A DNA stretch of 64,000 nt from assembly GCF_905175385.1 (NCBI RefSeq), contig NZ_HG992749.1, positions 2,418,001-2,482,000 of the forward strand, given 5' to 3'. This document shows positions 58,177 through 64,000 of the stretch, piece by piece (the stretch's first letter is position 1; each line of letters starts with the position of its first letter). Made by a program: the position numbers and the translations under genes. The notes below the pieces were generated by a model. The model was not told the origin of the DNA. It made no database searches and saw only the letters and a program-made list of their open reading frames with translations. The DNA comes from Vibrio sp. B1FLJ16 (lineage in GTDB: Bacteria > Pseudomonadota > Gammaproteobacteria > Enterobacterales > Vibrionaceae).

Positions 58177-58751
58177 TTTTACTGCCCCCAGTTATTGATT
58201 ACTGCATATCAGGGCGGTACCTCGAGTGATTTGTAAACTTGAGCGTATTTGTAATAGGAAAAATATAGCAGCTGAGTATGAGAACAAGGTTTCTTATTGA
58301 AAAGAATTTACCTTACAAGGTACTAATAAACTCAGCAACCCAACTAGAAACAATCTATAAACAAACCTTTAACACGCTGTTTTTAAAGCTACCCTTGTAA
58401 AAACAAATTAAAACTCATATCAGTCAGCCTCACTCCGAGTAGTTAATTTATACTTTCGCTTCATACTAATTAATCCTTTAGATAGCTTTTATTTCATACT
58501 CGTTGGGTACTTCTGCTCTCAAGCCGATTAACTTAATGATTACAAATTATTTTTTAAGATGTTACCGAAATGTCTTAAATTCTCCCCTCTGTCTACCGTC
58601 AATATTCTCACTAGTAAGAATTTCAAGCAGTGATCCTTTCTTATAATTTCAGCGCTTCTCGTACTCCTTTCGAACAATTAAGGAGACGCCAAGAAGTAAC
58701 ACATGAGAGCAGTACACTTTTTAAGGACTAACCGGAAACGGAGTACAAACC
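58177..58751. promoter_or_regulatory. Divergent regulatory region of the putative matrix-fibre locus
   Basis: 575 AT-rich bases between the CsgD/VpsT-like gene and the repeat-protein gene. A TATAAT at 58642-58647 is a candidate -10 about 105 bases before the plus-strand start. The Shine-Dalgarno ACGGAG precedes the ATG at 58752. The length suits several regulator sites, but I cannot define one. No full-length ORF. Confidence 0.45.
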
Positions 58752-59969
58752 ATGAGTTTCAGAAAAACAGGGCTAGCAATTGCAGTAACCACCCTTCTGT
58801 TAAGTGGCTACGCATTTGCAGATAACAATGTTGGAGATGGCGAAGGCAACAATCAATGGCAAGATAGCGCTAACAGCTCTGACAGCAGTACCACCACTAC
58901 CACTACTGATAACACCAATAGCAGCGACAACTCGGACAACAGCACTACCACTGCCACTACTGACAACAGCAATAGTAGCGACAACTCGGATAACAGCACT
59001 GCCACTGCCACTACTGACAACAGCAACAGCAGCGACAACTCCGACAACAGCACTGCCACTGCTACCACTGACAACAGCAACAGTAGTGACAACTCCGACA
59101 ACAGTACCGCCACTACCACCACTGACAACAGCAACAGTAGCGACAACTCGGACAACAGCACTGCCACTACCACTACTGACAACAGCAACAGTAGCGACAA
59201 CTCCGACAACAGCACTGCCACTGCTACGACTGACAACAGCAATAGCAGCGACAACTCGGACAACAGCACTGCCTCTACTACTACTGACAACAGCAATAGT
59301 AGCGACAATTCGGACAACAGCACTGCCTCTACTACTACCGACAACAGCAATAGTAGCGACAACTCGGACAACAGCACTGCCTCTACTACTACTGACAACA
59401 GTAATAATAGCGACAACTCGGACAGCAGTACTTATACCGCAGATAACTCCGACAACTCTGATAACAGTGATAACTCGGATAACTCGGATAACAGTGATAA
59501 TTCCGATAGCAGCACTTATACCGCAGATAACTCGGATAATTCGGACAACTCTGACAACTCCGACAACTCTAATAACTCGGATAACTCAGATAACAGCACT
59601 TACACCGCTGATAACTCTGACAACTCCGACAATTCGGATAACTCGGATAACTCGGATAACAGCACTTACACCGCAGATAACTCCGACAACTCTGATAACT
59701 CGGATAACAGCACATATACCGCAGATAGCTACAATACGATCTCAGTCGATAATGATACCGTTATTGCCAGTGCAGAACTCATGGGTGAGGTCAGCTCAAC
59801 TACAGTGACTTATGCTCCAACTGAATCTGCTGAGCTTACTGTTAGCACTTATAATGAACTGTCCGGTATGGAAGGGGCTTCTGGTATTACAACAGTGGCA
59901 CAAAGCTCTGGTAGTAATGCATTGATTCAACAAGCAGTCTCTACCAATGCCAATCTATTTACCGAGTAG
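58752..59969 (+). CDS. Secreted Asn/Ser/Asp/Thr repeat protein, candidate matrix-fibre subunit
   Basis: Not a family I can name. 405 residues: Sec signal peptide (MSFRKTGLAIAVTTLLLSGYAFA/DN), then about nine 18-residue repeats of type DNSNSSDNSDNSTATATT (residues about 48-210). Next come DNS triplet runs broken by TYTA (to about 325), and a non-repetitive C-terminus. The mature chain appears to contain no Lys, Arg, His or Cys and is strongly acidic. Near the end, ELSGMEGA (369-376) resembles a double-glycine cleavage motif, followed by TVAQSSGSNALIQQAV, which resembles motifs in the next gene. First of four co-directional genes. Surface adhesin, amyloid-like fibre or acidic matrix protein are all possible. 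Confidence 0.75.
   Translation: MSFRKTGLAIAVTTLLLSGYAFADNNVGDGEGNNQWQDSANSSDSSTTTTTTDNTNSSDNSDNSTTTATTDNSNSSDNSDNSTATATTDNSNSSDNSDNSTATATTDNSNSSDNSDNSTATTTTDNSNSSDNSDNSTATTTTDNSNSSDNSDNSTATATTDNSNSSDNSDNSTASTTTDNSNSSDNSDNSTASTTTDNSNSSDNSDNSTASTTTDNSNNSDNSDSSTYTADNSDNSDNSDNSDNSDNSDNSDSSTYTADNSDNSDNSDNSDNSNNSDNSDNSTYTADNSDNSDNSDNSDNSDNSTYTADNSDNSDNSDNSTYTADSYNTISVDNDTVIASAELMGEVSSTTVTYAPTESAELTVSTYNELSGMEGASGITTVAQSSGSNALIQQAVSTNANLFTE
58890..59730 (+). repeat. 54-bp tandem repeats and DNS triplet repeats in the secreted protein gene
   Basis: About nine units of 54 bp, differing mainly at synonymous AAC/AAT, AGC/AGT and TCC/TCG positions, followed by shorter GATAACTC-type 9-bp units. Copy number is likely to vary between strains. 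Confidence 0.9.
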
Positions 59970-59988
59970 ATTAGCTTAGGAGAAAGCG

Positions 59989-60318
59989 ATGCGTTTAGTT
60001 CTGTGTACCTTGGGTATCATAGTTGCTGTCTTCGCAAACGCTGAAGAGCTAACGTTACCTGACGAAGCGGTAAGCATTGAAGAAATGGACGAAGCAAGGG
60101 GAAGGCAAAATGTTCACATTGATCTTGATGTCATCTATGCGGAATCTGATATTCATGGTTATTCGTCAGGCAACGTTGCTAATAACACCGTAAGCGGAAA
60201 CAATGTACTGTCACCAGGTGCGTTCGCAGACAGTTCCGGACTATCGAATGTTATCCAAAACACCGGTAATAACGTTCTCATCCAGAGCTCTACCGTCGTT
60301 AACCTGACACTCAAGTAG
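59989..60318 (+). CDS. Small secreted protein with double-glycine-like motif and amyloid-like tail
   Basis: 109 residues, family not recognised. Signal peptide MRLVLCTLGIIVAVFANA/EE. At residues 32-39 the motif EMDEARGR has Glu at -8, a hydrophobic residue at -7 and Gly at -2, like C39 leader sites. The mature part is Asn/Ser/Val-rich with NVIQNTGNNVLIQSS near the C-terminus, echoing the end of the preceding protein and curlin-like Q-x-G-x-N patterns. It starts 19 bases after the repeat-protein gene behind TTAGGAGAAAG and lies 5 bases before the C39 peptidase gene, so it is in the operon. Possible nucleator, minor subunit or peptide substrate. Confidence 0.75.
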   Translation: MRLVLCTLGIIVAVFANAEELTLPDEAVSIEEMDEARGRQNVHIDLDVIYAESDIHGYSSGNVANNTVSGNNVLSPGAFADSSGLSNVIQNTGNNVLIQSSTVVNLTLK

Positions 60319-60323
60319 ATAAT

Positions 60324-61001
60324 ATGAAGTTTAATCATAAACTTATTTGGCTGATGCTAGCAGTGTCTGCATCAGCCAATTCTTTAGAACTGCTTCCTCA
60401 CCGGGCACATTACTCCGTACCAGTTAAAAGCTACAAGGAGATTGTGTTTGGGGATGTTTTTCGTCAACAATATGATTTCAGCTGCGGTTCTGCGGCTCTG
60501 GCATCATTGCTCACGTATCACTATCAAACCCCGTCCACTGAACAAGACATATTCAAAAGTATGTACGACAAAGGTGACCAAGAGAAAATCAAAGAAAAAG
60601 GTTTCTCTCTCCTGGATATGAAAAAACACTTAGCTAGTGTCGGGCTTAACTCTGATGGTTTCCAAATCGATTTACAAAAAATTCGTAAATTTGGTGTTCC
60701 GGGCATTACTCTGGTTAACTTTGACGGATATATGCACTTTGTCGTTATTCGTGGCATGAACGATCACTCTGTCATTCTTGGTGATCCATCAAGAGGGACG
60801 ATGATCATGAAGTATGAAGAGTTCCAGAAGCATTATCAGGGAATTGTCTTACTGATTCGCAATGAGGCAAAAAAGGGGCGTTCCAGCTTTATAAACGACA
60901 ACAAATTTGCGCTATACAATAAATCACCGGTTGAAACGGGAGTATCAAGAGACTCTCTAGGTGTGTTCAGTATTACTTTACCTGCTGCAGGCGAAAATTA
61001 G
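60324..61001 (+). CDS. Sec-exported C39-type cysteine peptidase (FapD-like)
   Basis: 225 residues. Signal peptide MKFNHKLIWLMLAVSASANS; the rest is a C39-like papain fold: Gln48/49 and Cys54 in RQQYDFSCGSAAL, His138 in GYMHFVVIRG, Asp154 in LGDPSRG, so the catalytic set is complete. Unlike bacteriocin-exporter C39 domains it is not fused to an ABC transporter and should act in the periplasm. Standalone secreted C39 peptidases of this kind occur in Pseudomonas fap operons (FapD). The flanking genes encode secreted proteins with double-glycine-like sites, its probable substrates. Confidence 0.85.
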   Translation: MKFNHKLIWLMLAVSASANSLELLPHRAHYSVPVKSYKEIVFGDVFRQQYDFSCGSAALASLLTYHYQTPSTEQDIFKSMYDKGDQEKIKEKGFSLLDMKKHLASVGLNSDGFQIDLQKIRKFGVPGITLVNFDGYMHFVVIRGMNDHSVILGDPSRGTMIMKYEEFQKHYQGIVLLIRNEAKKGRSSFINDNKFALYNKSPVETGVSRDSLGVFSITLPAAGEN

Positions 61002-61022
61002 ATTAGCATTAAGGCGGATAAC

Positions 61023-61610
61023 ATGTTTTTAAAAAAGCCAGTACTCATACTTTCGTTGCTAATTCCTGCGCTGATACTGCCTGTGTTAAGTGCAAACGCT
61101 GATGAGCTCAACTTAAACGAACTGGAACCTATGCCTGATAACGAACTGGCTATCTACAGGGGTGGATTTAAGGTGGCTGACGATTACACTATCAATATCG
61201 GACTGAGCATCACTGCACTTCTCAATGGAGAAAATATATTCCGTACCAATATCGCTAACTTAGTCATAGAAAATGGCAACTTAACCAATGTTTTTGCCAG
61301 TAATGACTCCTCGGATTCAGGTACCCCTCAGTTGAATCAGAGTTTAGTGAACATTATTCAAATAGGTGAAGGTAACATCATCGGAGACAATATAACGAAC
61401 TCACCTCAAACTTCTGGCTCTCAGCAACCAGAAATCGTCAGCTCAGAACTACTTAATTCAAGCATTATTAATATCATTCAGAATACAACAGATAACAGCA
61501 ATATTGGCCTGAATACACTTGTCGATATCGATGCCCAGGTCGACGGCGTCATTCAACAAATTCGTGCGAATCAACAACTGGAAGACGCACTGTTAAACCA
61601 CTTCAACTAA
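61023..61610 (+). CDS. Secreted protein with double-glycine propeptide and amyloid-like repeats
   Basis: 195 residues, family not recognised. Signal peptide MFLKKPVLILSLLIPALILPVLSANA/DE. Then a short propeptide ending ELAIYRGG (41-48), a textbook double-glycine site: Glu -8, Leu -7, hydrophobic -4, Gly-Gly. The predicted mature chain FKVADDYTINIGL... is Asn/Ile-rich with two related segments, NIIQIGEGNIIGDN and NIIQNTTDNSNIGLNT, which suggest stacked beta-strands. It starts 21 bases after the C39 gene behind AAGGCGG. Its stop overlaps that of the convergent beta-barrel gene by 4 bases. Confidence 0.78.
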   Translation: MFLKKPVLILSLLIPALILPVLSANADELNLNELEPMPDNELAIYRGGFKVADDYTINIGLSITALLNGENIFRTNIANLVIENGNLTNVFASNDSSDSGTPQLNQSLVNIIQIGEGNIIGDNITNSPQTSGSQQPEIVSSELLNSSIINIIQNTTDNSNIGLNTLVDIDAQVDGVIQQIRANQQLEDALLNHFN

Positions 61611-62599
61611 AGGTTAAAAGGAACCCGGACAGTCAACTGGAAATCAGGTGAATCATCCGTTAGTCCCGCCTGGGCGCTGACATTAACCGAAGAGCGTTTA
61701 CTGTAAGCGTAATTGACACCGAAACTGAATGTATCCAGCTGGAGTAGCTTGGCTTCATCAGAAGTGCTGCCATTCACTTTGCTTTTGAGGATGGTCTTGT
61801 GGCTTAATCCGAGTGAAAAAGATAAATCTGGGTTAACCGCAAACCCCATCCCCCCCGATAAAGAGATGGTGTCGCCTAAATCAACGTCAGCGTCAGTATC
61901 TCCGATCGAGACATTATCTTCCACGTTATAGATATAACTTAGGCCAGCAAACAACACCGCAGGATCCACAGGGTGGATCATTGTTATGTTAGGCTCCACG
62001 CTCCAGAAACCCGACCCCGTTGATACATCACTAAATGAAGTGCTGTCATCCCCTAGAGTGACATCATAAGGAGAACGGCCGGTATTTGATTTCACTCTGA
62101 CCCCGCCAATCCAGTAGGGTGCAGAGTCGAAATTAAACTGATGCCTAACAGCTAATTCTACGTCCCCTAATCCTCCACCATCCATAGTTGTATTCACAAC
62201 TTCACTGCTTCCATCCTGAATAGGACGAGTAGACACCTGATCGTTTCTGTAAACATATGGTAAGCGGACCTCCAGCTCGGTCGCGTTCGTCACACCATAT
62301 CGGGCAGTTAAGCCAAGCGTCAATGTCGTACGATCAGCATCGCTCACTTCAATCCGGCCGATAATTAACGTTGGTAACACTGTGTACCCAACGACAGATA
62401 CTTTGTTGGAAGAGTTTTGTGTGTAGCTGAAGGAGGAGTCAAATGACCATTGGCCTTTAGGAGTCAGTACTCCTGGCTTGTCTATAACATCACTTACTGT
62501 TTGTGCGCGCTGTGGTAAGTCATCTCCCTCAGCACCGTAGACTAATGACGAAAAACAGAGCACTCCAATGGCATGTGCAGCTAAATTCTTCCTTAACAT
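61607..62599 (-). CDS. Outer-membrane beta-barrel protein (phenol MetA-like / FapF-like)
   Basis: 330 residues from the ATG at 62599 (MLRKNLAAHAIGVLCF), just after GGGGAGA; the frame is open further upstream but without a ribosome binding site. Signal peptide to about residue 23, short polar N-terminus (EGDDLPQRAQTVSDVIDKPG), then alternating strands such as TTLTLGLTARYGVTNATELEVRLPYVYRN and a C-terminal FQLTVRVPFNL, as in barrel proteins of the PF13557 type. FapF of Pseudomonas is a related kind of pore. It converges on the four secreted-protein genes, so it may be the export channel, though its opposite orientation means separate control. Confidence 0.72.
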   Translation of the reverse strand: MLRKNLAAHAIGVLCFSSLVYGAEGDDLPQRAQTVSDVIDKPGVLTPKGQWSFDSSFSYTQNSSNKVSVVGYTVLPTLIIGRIEVSDADRTTLTLGLTARYGVTNATELEVRLPYVYRNDQVSTRPIQDGSSEVVNTTMDGGGLGDVELAVRHQFNFDSAPYWIGGVRVKSNTGRSPYDVTLGDDSTSFSDVSTGSGFWSVEPNITMIHPVDPAVLFAGLSYIYNVEDNVSIGDTDADVDLGDTISLSGGMGFAVNPDLSFSLGLSHKTILKSKVNGSTSDEAKLLQLDTFSFGVNYAYSKRSSVNVSAQAGLTDDSPDFQLTVRVPFNL

Positions 62600-62780
62600 C
62601 GTATCTCCCCTGTCAAATGACGATGTTAAAGAATTAGGCCAGATCACAGCATTTGGCAATAACATGAGGGAAATAAATCGCTTAGTTTCAAGCGGATGCA
62701 CATAAACTGAAAAACAAACTACAAAGCTAATAACAGCGGGATAAATAGGTACGGATATTGAGCTGGGAAAATCGCAGATA

Positions 62781-62808
62781 CAAAAAAACCTCGCATGAGC
62801 GAGGTTTT
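62781..62808 (-). terminator. Terminator of the tRNA array
   Basis: On the minus strand AAAACCTCGC-TCAT-GCGAGGTTTT continues into a T-run, 37 bases past the last tRNA-Arg. Confidence 0.95.
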
Positions 62809-62844
62809 CATCTTTTGGTTTCAAACTTTTTTTCAAAGAAATAG

Positions 62845-62921
62845 TGGCGCGTCCTGGAGGATTCGAACCTCCGACCGCCTGGTTCGTAGCCAGGTACTCT
62901 ATCCAGCTGAGCTAAGGACGC
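62845..62921 (-). tRNA. tRNA-Arg (anticodon ACG), copy 7 in transcription order
   Basis: 77 bases with CCA encoded. Acceptor GCGTCCT pairs AGGACGC; anticodon loop CTACGAA gives ACG (inosine in the mature tRNA); T loop TTCGAAT. Same cloverleaf as the six copies upstream. Confidence 0.97.
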
Positions 62922-62985
62922 GCAGTTTTCGATATTAACTTCCCAATACAAGGAGATCAAAATCAGGGCAATACCCTTCAATTAG

Positions 62986-63062
62986 TGGCGCGTCCTGGAG
63001 GATTCGAACCTCCGACCGCCTGGTTCGTAGCCAGGTACTCTATCCAGCTGAGCTAAGGACGC
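62986..63062 (-). tRNA. tRNA-Arg (ACG), copy 6
   Basis: Identical cloverleaf to the neighbouring copy, CCA encoded, unit spacing 141 bases. Confidence 0.97.
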
Positions 63063-63127
63063 GCAGGTTTTCGATATCAATTCCCTAACACTAGGAGATC
63101 AACATCAGGGCAATACCCTTCAATTAG

Positions 63128-63204
63128 TGGCGCGTCCTGGAGGATTCGAACCTCCGACCGCCTGGTTCGTAGCCAGGTACTCTATCCAGCTGAGCTAAGG
63201 ACGC
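63128..63204 (-). tRNA. tRNA-Arg (ACG), copy 5
   Basis: Identical cloverleaf, CCA encoded, 142 bases from the previous unit. Confidence 0.97.
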
Positions 63205-63268
63205 GCAGTTTTCGATATCAATTCCCTAACACTAGGAGATCAACATCAGGGCAATACCCTTCAATTAG

Positions 63269-63345
63269 TGGCGCGTCCTGGAGGATTCGAACCTCCGACC
63301 GCCTGGTTCGTAGCCAGGTACTCTATCCAGCTGAGCTAAGGACGC
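63269..63345 (-). tRNA. tRNA-Arg (ACG), copy 4
   Basis: Identical cloverleaf, CCA encoded, 141-base unit. Confidence 0.97.
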
Positions 63346-63409
63346 GCAGTTTTCGATATCAATTCCCTAACACTAGGAAATCAATATCAGGGCAATACCC
63401 TTCAATTAG

Positions 63410-63486
63410 TGGCGCGTCCTGGAGGATTCGAACCTCCGACCGCCTGGTTCGTAGCCAGGTACTCTATCCAGCTGAGCTAAGGACGC
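63410..63486 (-). tRNA. tRNA-Arg (ACG), copy 3
   Basis: Identical cloverleaf, CCA encoded, 141-base unit. Confidence 0.97.
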
Positions 63487-63550
63487 GCAGTTTTCGATAT
63501 CAATTCCCTAACACTAGGAAATCAATATCAGGGCAATACCCTTCAATTAG

Positions 63551-63627
63551 TGGCGCGTCCTGGAGGATTCGAACCTCCGACCGCCTGGTTCGTAGCCAGG
63601 TACTCTATCCAGCTGAGCTAAGGACGC
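63551..63627 (-). tRNA. tRNA-Arg (ACG), copy 2
   Basis: Identical cloverleaf, CCA encoded; its 5' flank (AAGCTTGC on the minus strand) differs from the other spacers. Confidence 0.97.
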
Positions 63628-63708
63628 GCAAGCTTCGATATCAACTTTAGTCAATATCAGGGCAATACCCTAAATTCTTATTCAAAAAAGTCAGACTTAT
63701 TTGAAATG

Positions 63709-63785
63709 TGGCGCGTCCTGGAGGATTCGAACCTCCGACCGCCTGGTTCGTAGCCAGGTACTCTATCCAGCTGAGCTAAGGACGC
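63709..63785 (-). tRNA. tRNA-Arg (ACG), copy 1 (promoter-proximal)
   Basis: Identical cloverleaf with CCA. The spacer on either side is unlike the homogenised spacers of copies 2-7, so this is the array boundary. Confidence 0.97.
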
Positions 63786-63856
63786 ACATTTTTTTGTGAA
63801 ACATATCACATTAATTTTCTTTAAGAACAAAAAAAATTGACTGCTAAGTCAATAAA

Positions 63857-63949
63857 TGGCGGTGAGGGAGGGATTCGAACCCTCGATGCGGCTACAAACC
63901 ACATACTCCCTTAGCAGGGGAGCGCCTTCGGCCTCTCGGCCACCTCACC
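63857..63949 (-). tRNA. tRNA-Ser (anticodon GCU)
   Basis: 93 bases with a long variable arm. Acceptor GGTGAGG pairs CCTCACC, discriminator G, CCA encoded; anticodon loop CTGCTAA gives GCU for AGC/AGU codons. It is upstream of the tRNA-Arg array on the same strand and probably co-transcribed. Confidence 0.97.
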
Positions 63950-64000
63950 ACATTATTCATACTCAAATACATCATCAAAGAGAATGTAAAAGAATATGGC

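Noticed and set aside
58212..58223. GGCGGTAC, similar to the RfaH ops element GGCGGTAGCGT
   Set aside because: The match stops after seven to eight bases and lacks the essential downstream GCGT.
58703..58825. 40-codon ORF upstream of and overlapping the repeat-protein start
   Set aside because: Its ATG has no Shine-Dalgarno at the right distance. A coupling uORF cannot be excluded but is not supported.
58853..59416. Antisense 187-codon Leu/Ser/Val-rich frame
   Set aside because: Mirror of the same repeats on the other strand, with no start signals.
58804..59808. Long open frame of 334 codons in another plus-strand frame of the repeat gene
   Set aside because: It arises because the 54-bp repeats have no stops in that frame; it has no ribosome binding site and no sensible composition.
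62845..63785. CRISPR-like regular repeats
   Set aside because: Each repeat is a full tRNA-Arg cloverleaf and the spacers are near-identical, not unique.

Overview
This window is chromosomal DNA of a Vibrio, most probably core large-chromosome sequence. The evidence is a LuxR/OpaR/SmcR-type quorum-sensing master regulator divergent from hpt, luxS next to gshA, a Na+-pumping oxaloacetate decarboxylase (oadGAB), the pilABCD-coaE-zapD-yacG block beside nadC/ampD, a poly-lipoyl aceF, and a tandem tRNA-Arg(ACG) array. I could not fix the species from sequence alone.

Layout. 1-12.1 kb (minus strand): glnK-amtB nitrogen module behind a sigma-54-type promoter, yacL and acnB, a PlpD-like patatin/beta-barrel protein, mrcB and hrpB. 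12.2-18.1 kb (plus): sfsA, dksA-gluQRS, pcnB-folK-panB-panC. 18.2-23.4 kb: yadGH-type ABC exporter, a SulP anion transporter divergent from beta-carbonic anhydrase, and hpt. 23.4-24.4 kb: luxR homologue with a recognisable promoter, a leader hairpin and a Qrr-pairing site at the ribosome binding site. 24.4-31.8 kb (minus): pdhR-aceE-aceF-lpd with two PdhR operators. 32-32.9 kb: ampD broken by a one-base frameshift, with a MITE-like element wedged between it and nadC. 33.8-40.1 kb (plus): type IV pilus/competence genes pilABCD, then coaE, zapD, yacG. 40.4-44.1 kb (minus): ffh and rpsP-rimM-trmD-rplS. 44.2-46.5 kb: ypjD, corB. 46.5-49.3 kb: gshA, a transglycosylase-like lipoprotein, luxS. 49.5-57.1 kb: M16 zinc-protease lipoprotein, yqaA, a quinone-oxidoreductase-like protein, oadGAB.

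The most unusual part is 57.5-62.6 kb. A CsgD/VpsT-like regulator, with a WLPR version of the c-di-GMP-sensing motif, is divergent from four genes. They encode a secreted, extremely low-complexity Asn/Ser/Asp/Thr repeat protein, two smaller secreted proteins, and a Sec-exported C39-type cysteine peptidase. A convergent gene encodes an outer-membrane beta-barrel. All three secreted proteins carry a double-glycine-like motif (E-L/M-x-x-M/A/Y-x-G-G/A/R) and an amyloid-like N/Q/G-rich motif. The architecture recalls the Pseudomonas Fap functional-amyloid system (C39 peptidase FapD, outer-membrane pore FapF) with different structural subunits. I propose it as a candidate c-di-GMP-controlled matrix-fibre locus; this is inference from motifs and gene order.

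The window ends with seven tandem tRNA-Arg(ACG) genes and a tRNA-Ser(GCU) on the minus strand. amtB is cut by the left edge. Other structural curiosities are a perfect 55-bp palindrome between nadC and pilA, six heptamer repeats starting in the yacG stop codon, an 18-bp duplication in trmD, and a dispersed 18-bp palindrome-containing repeat.
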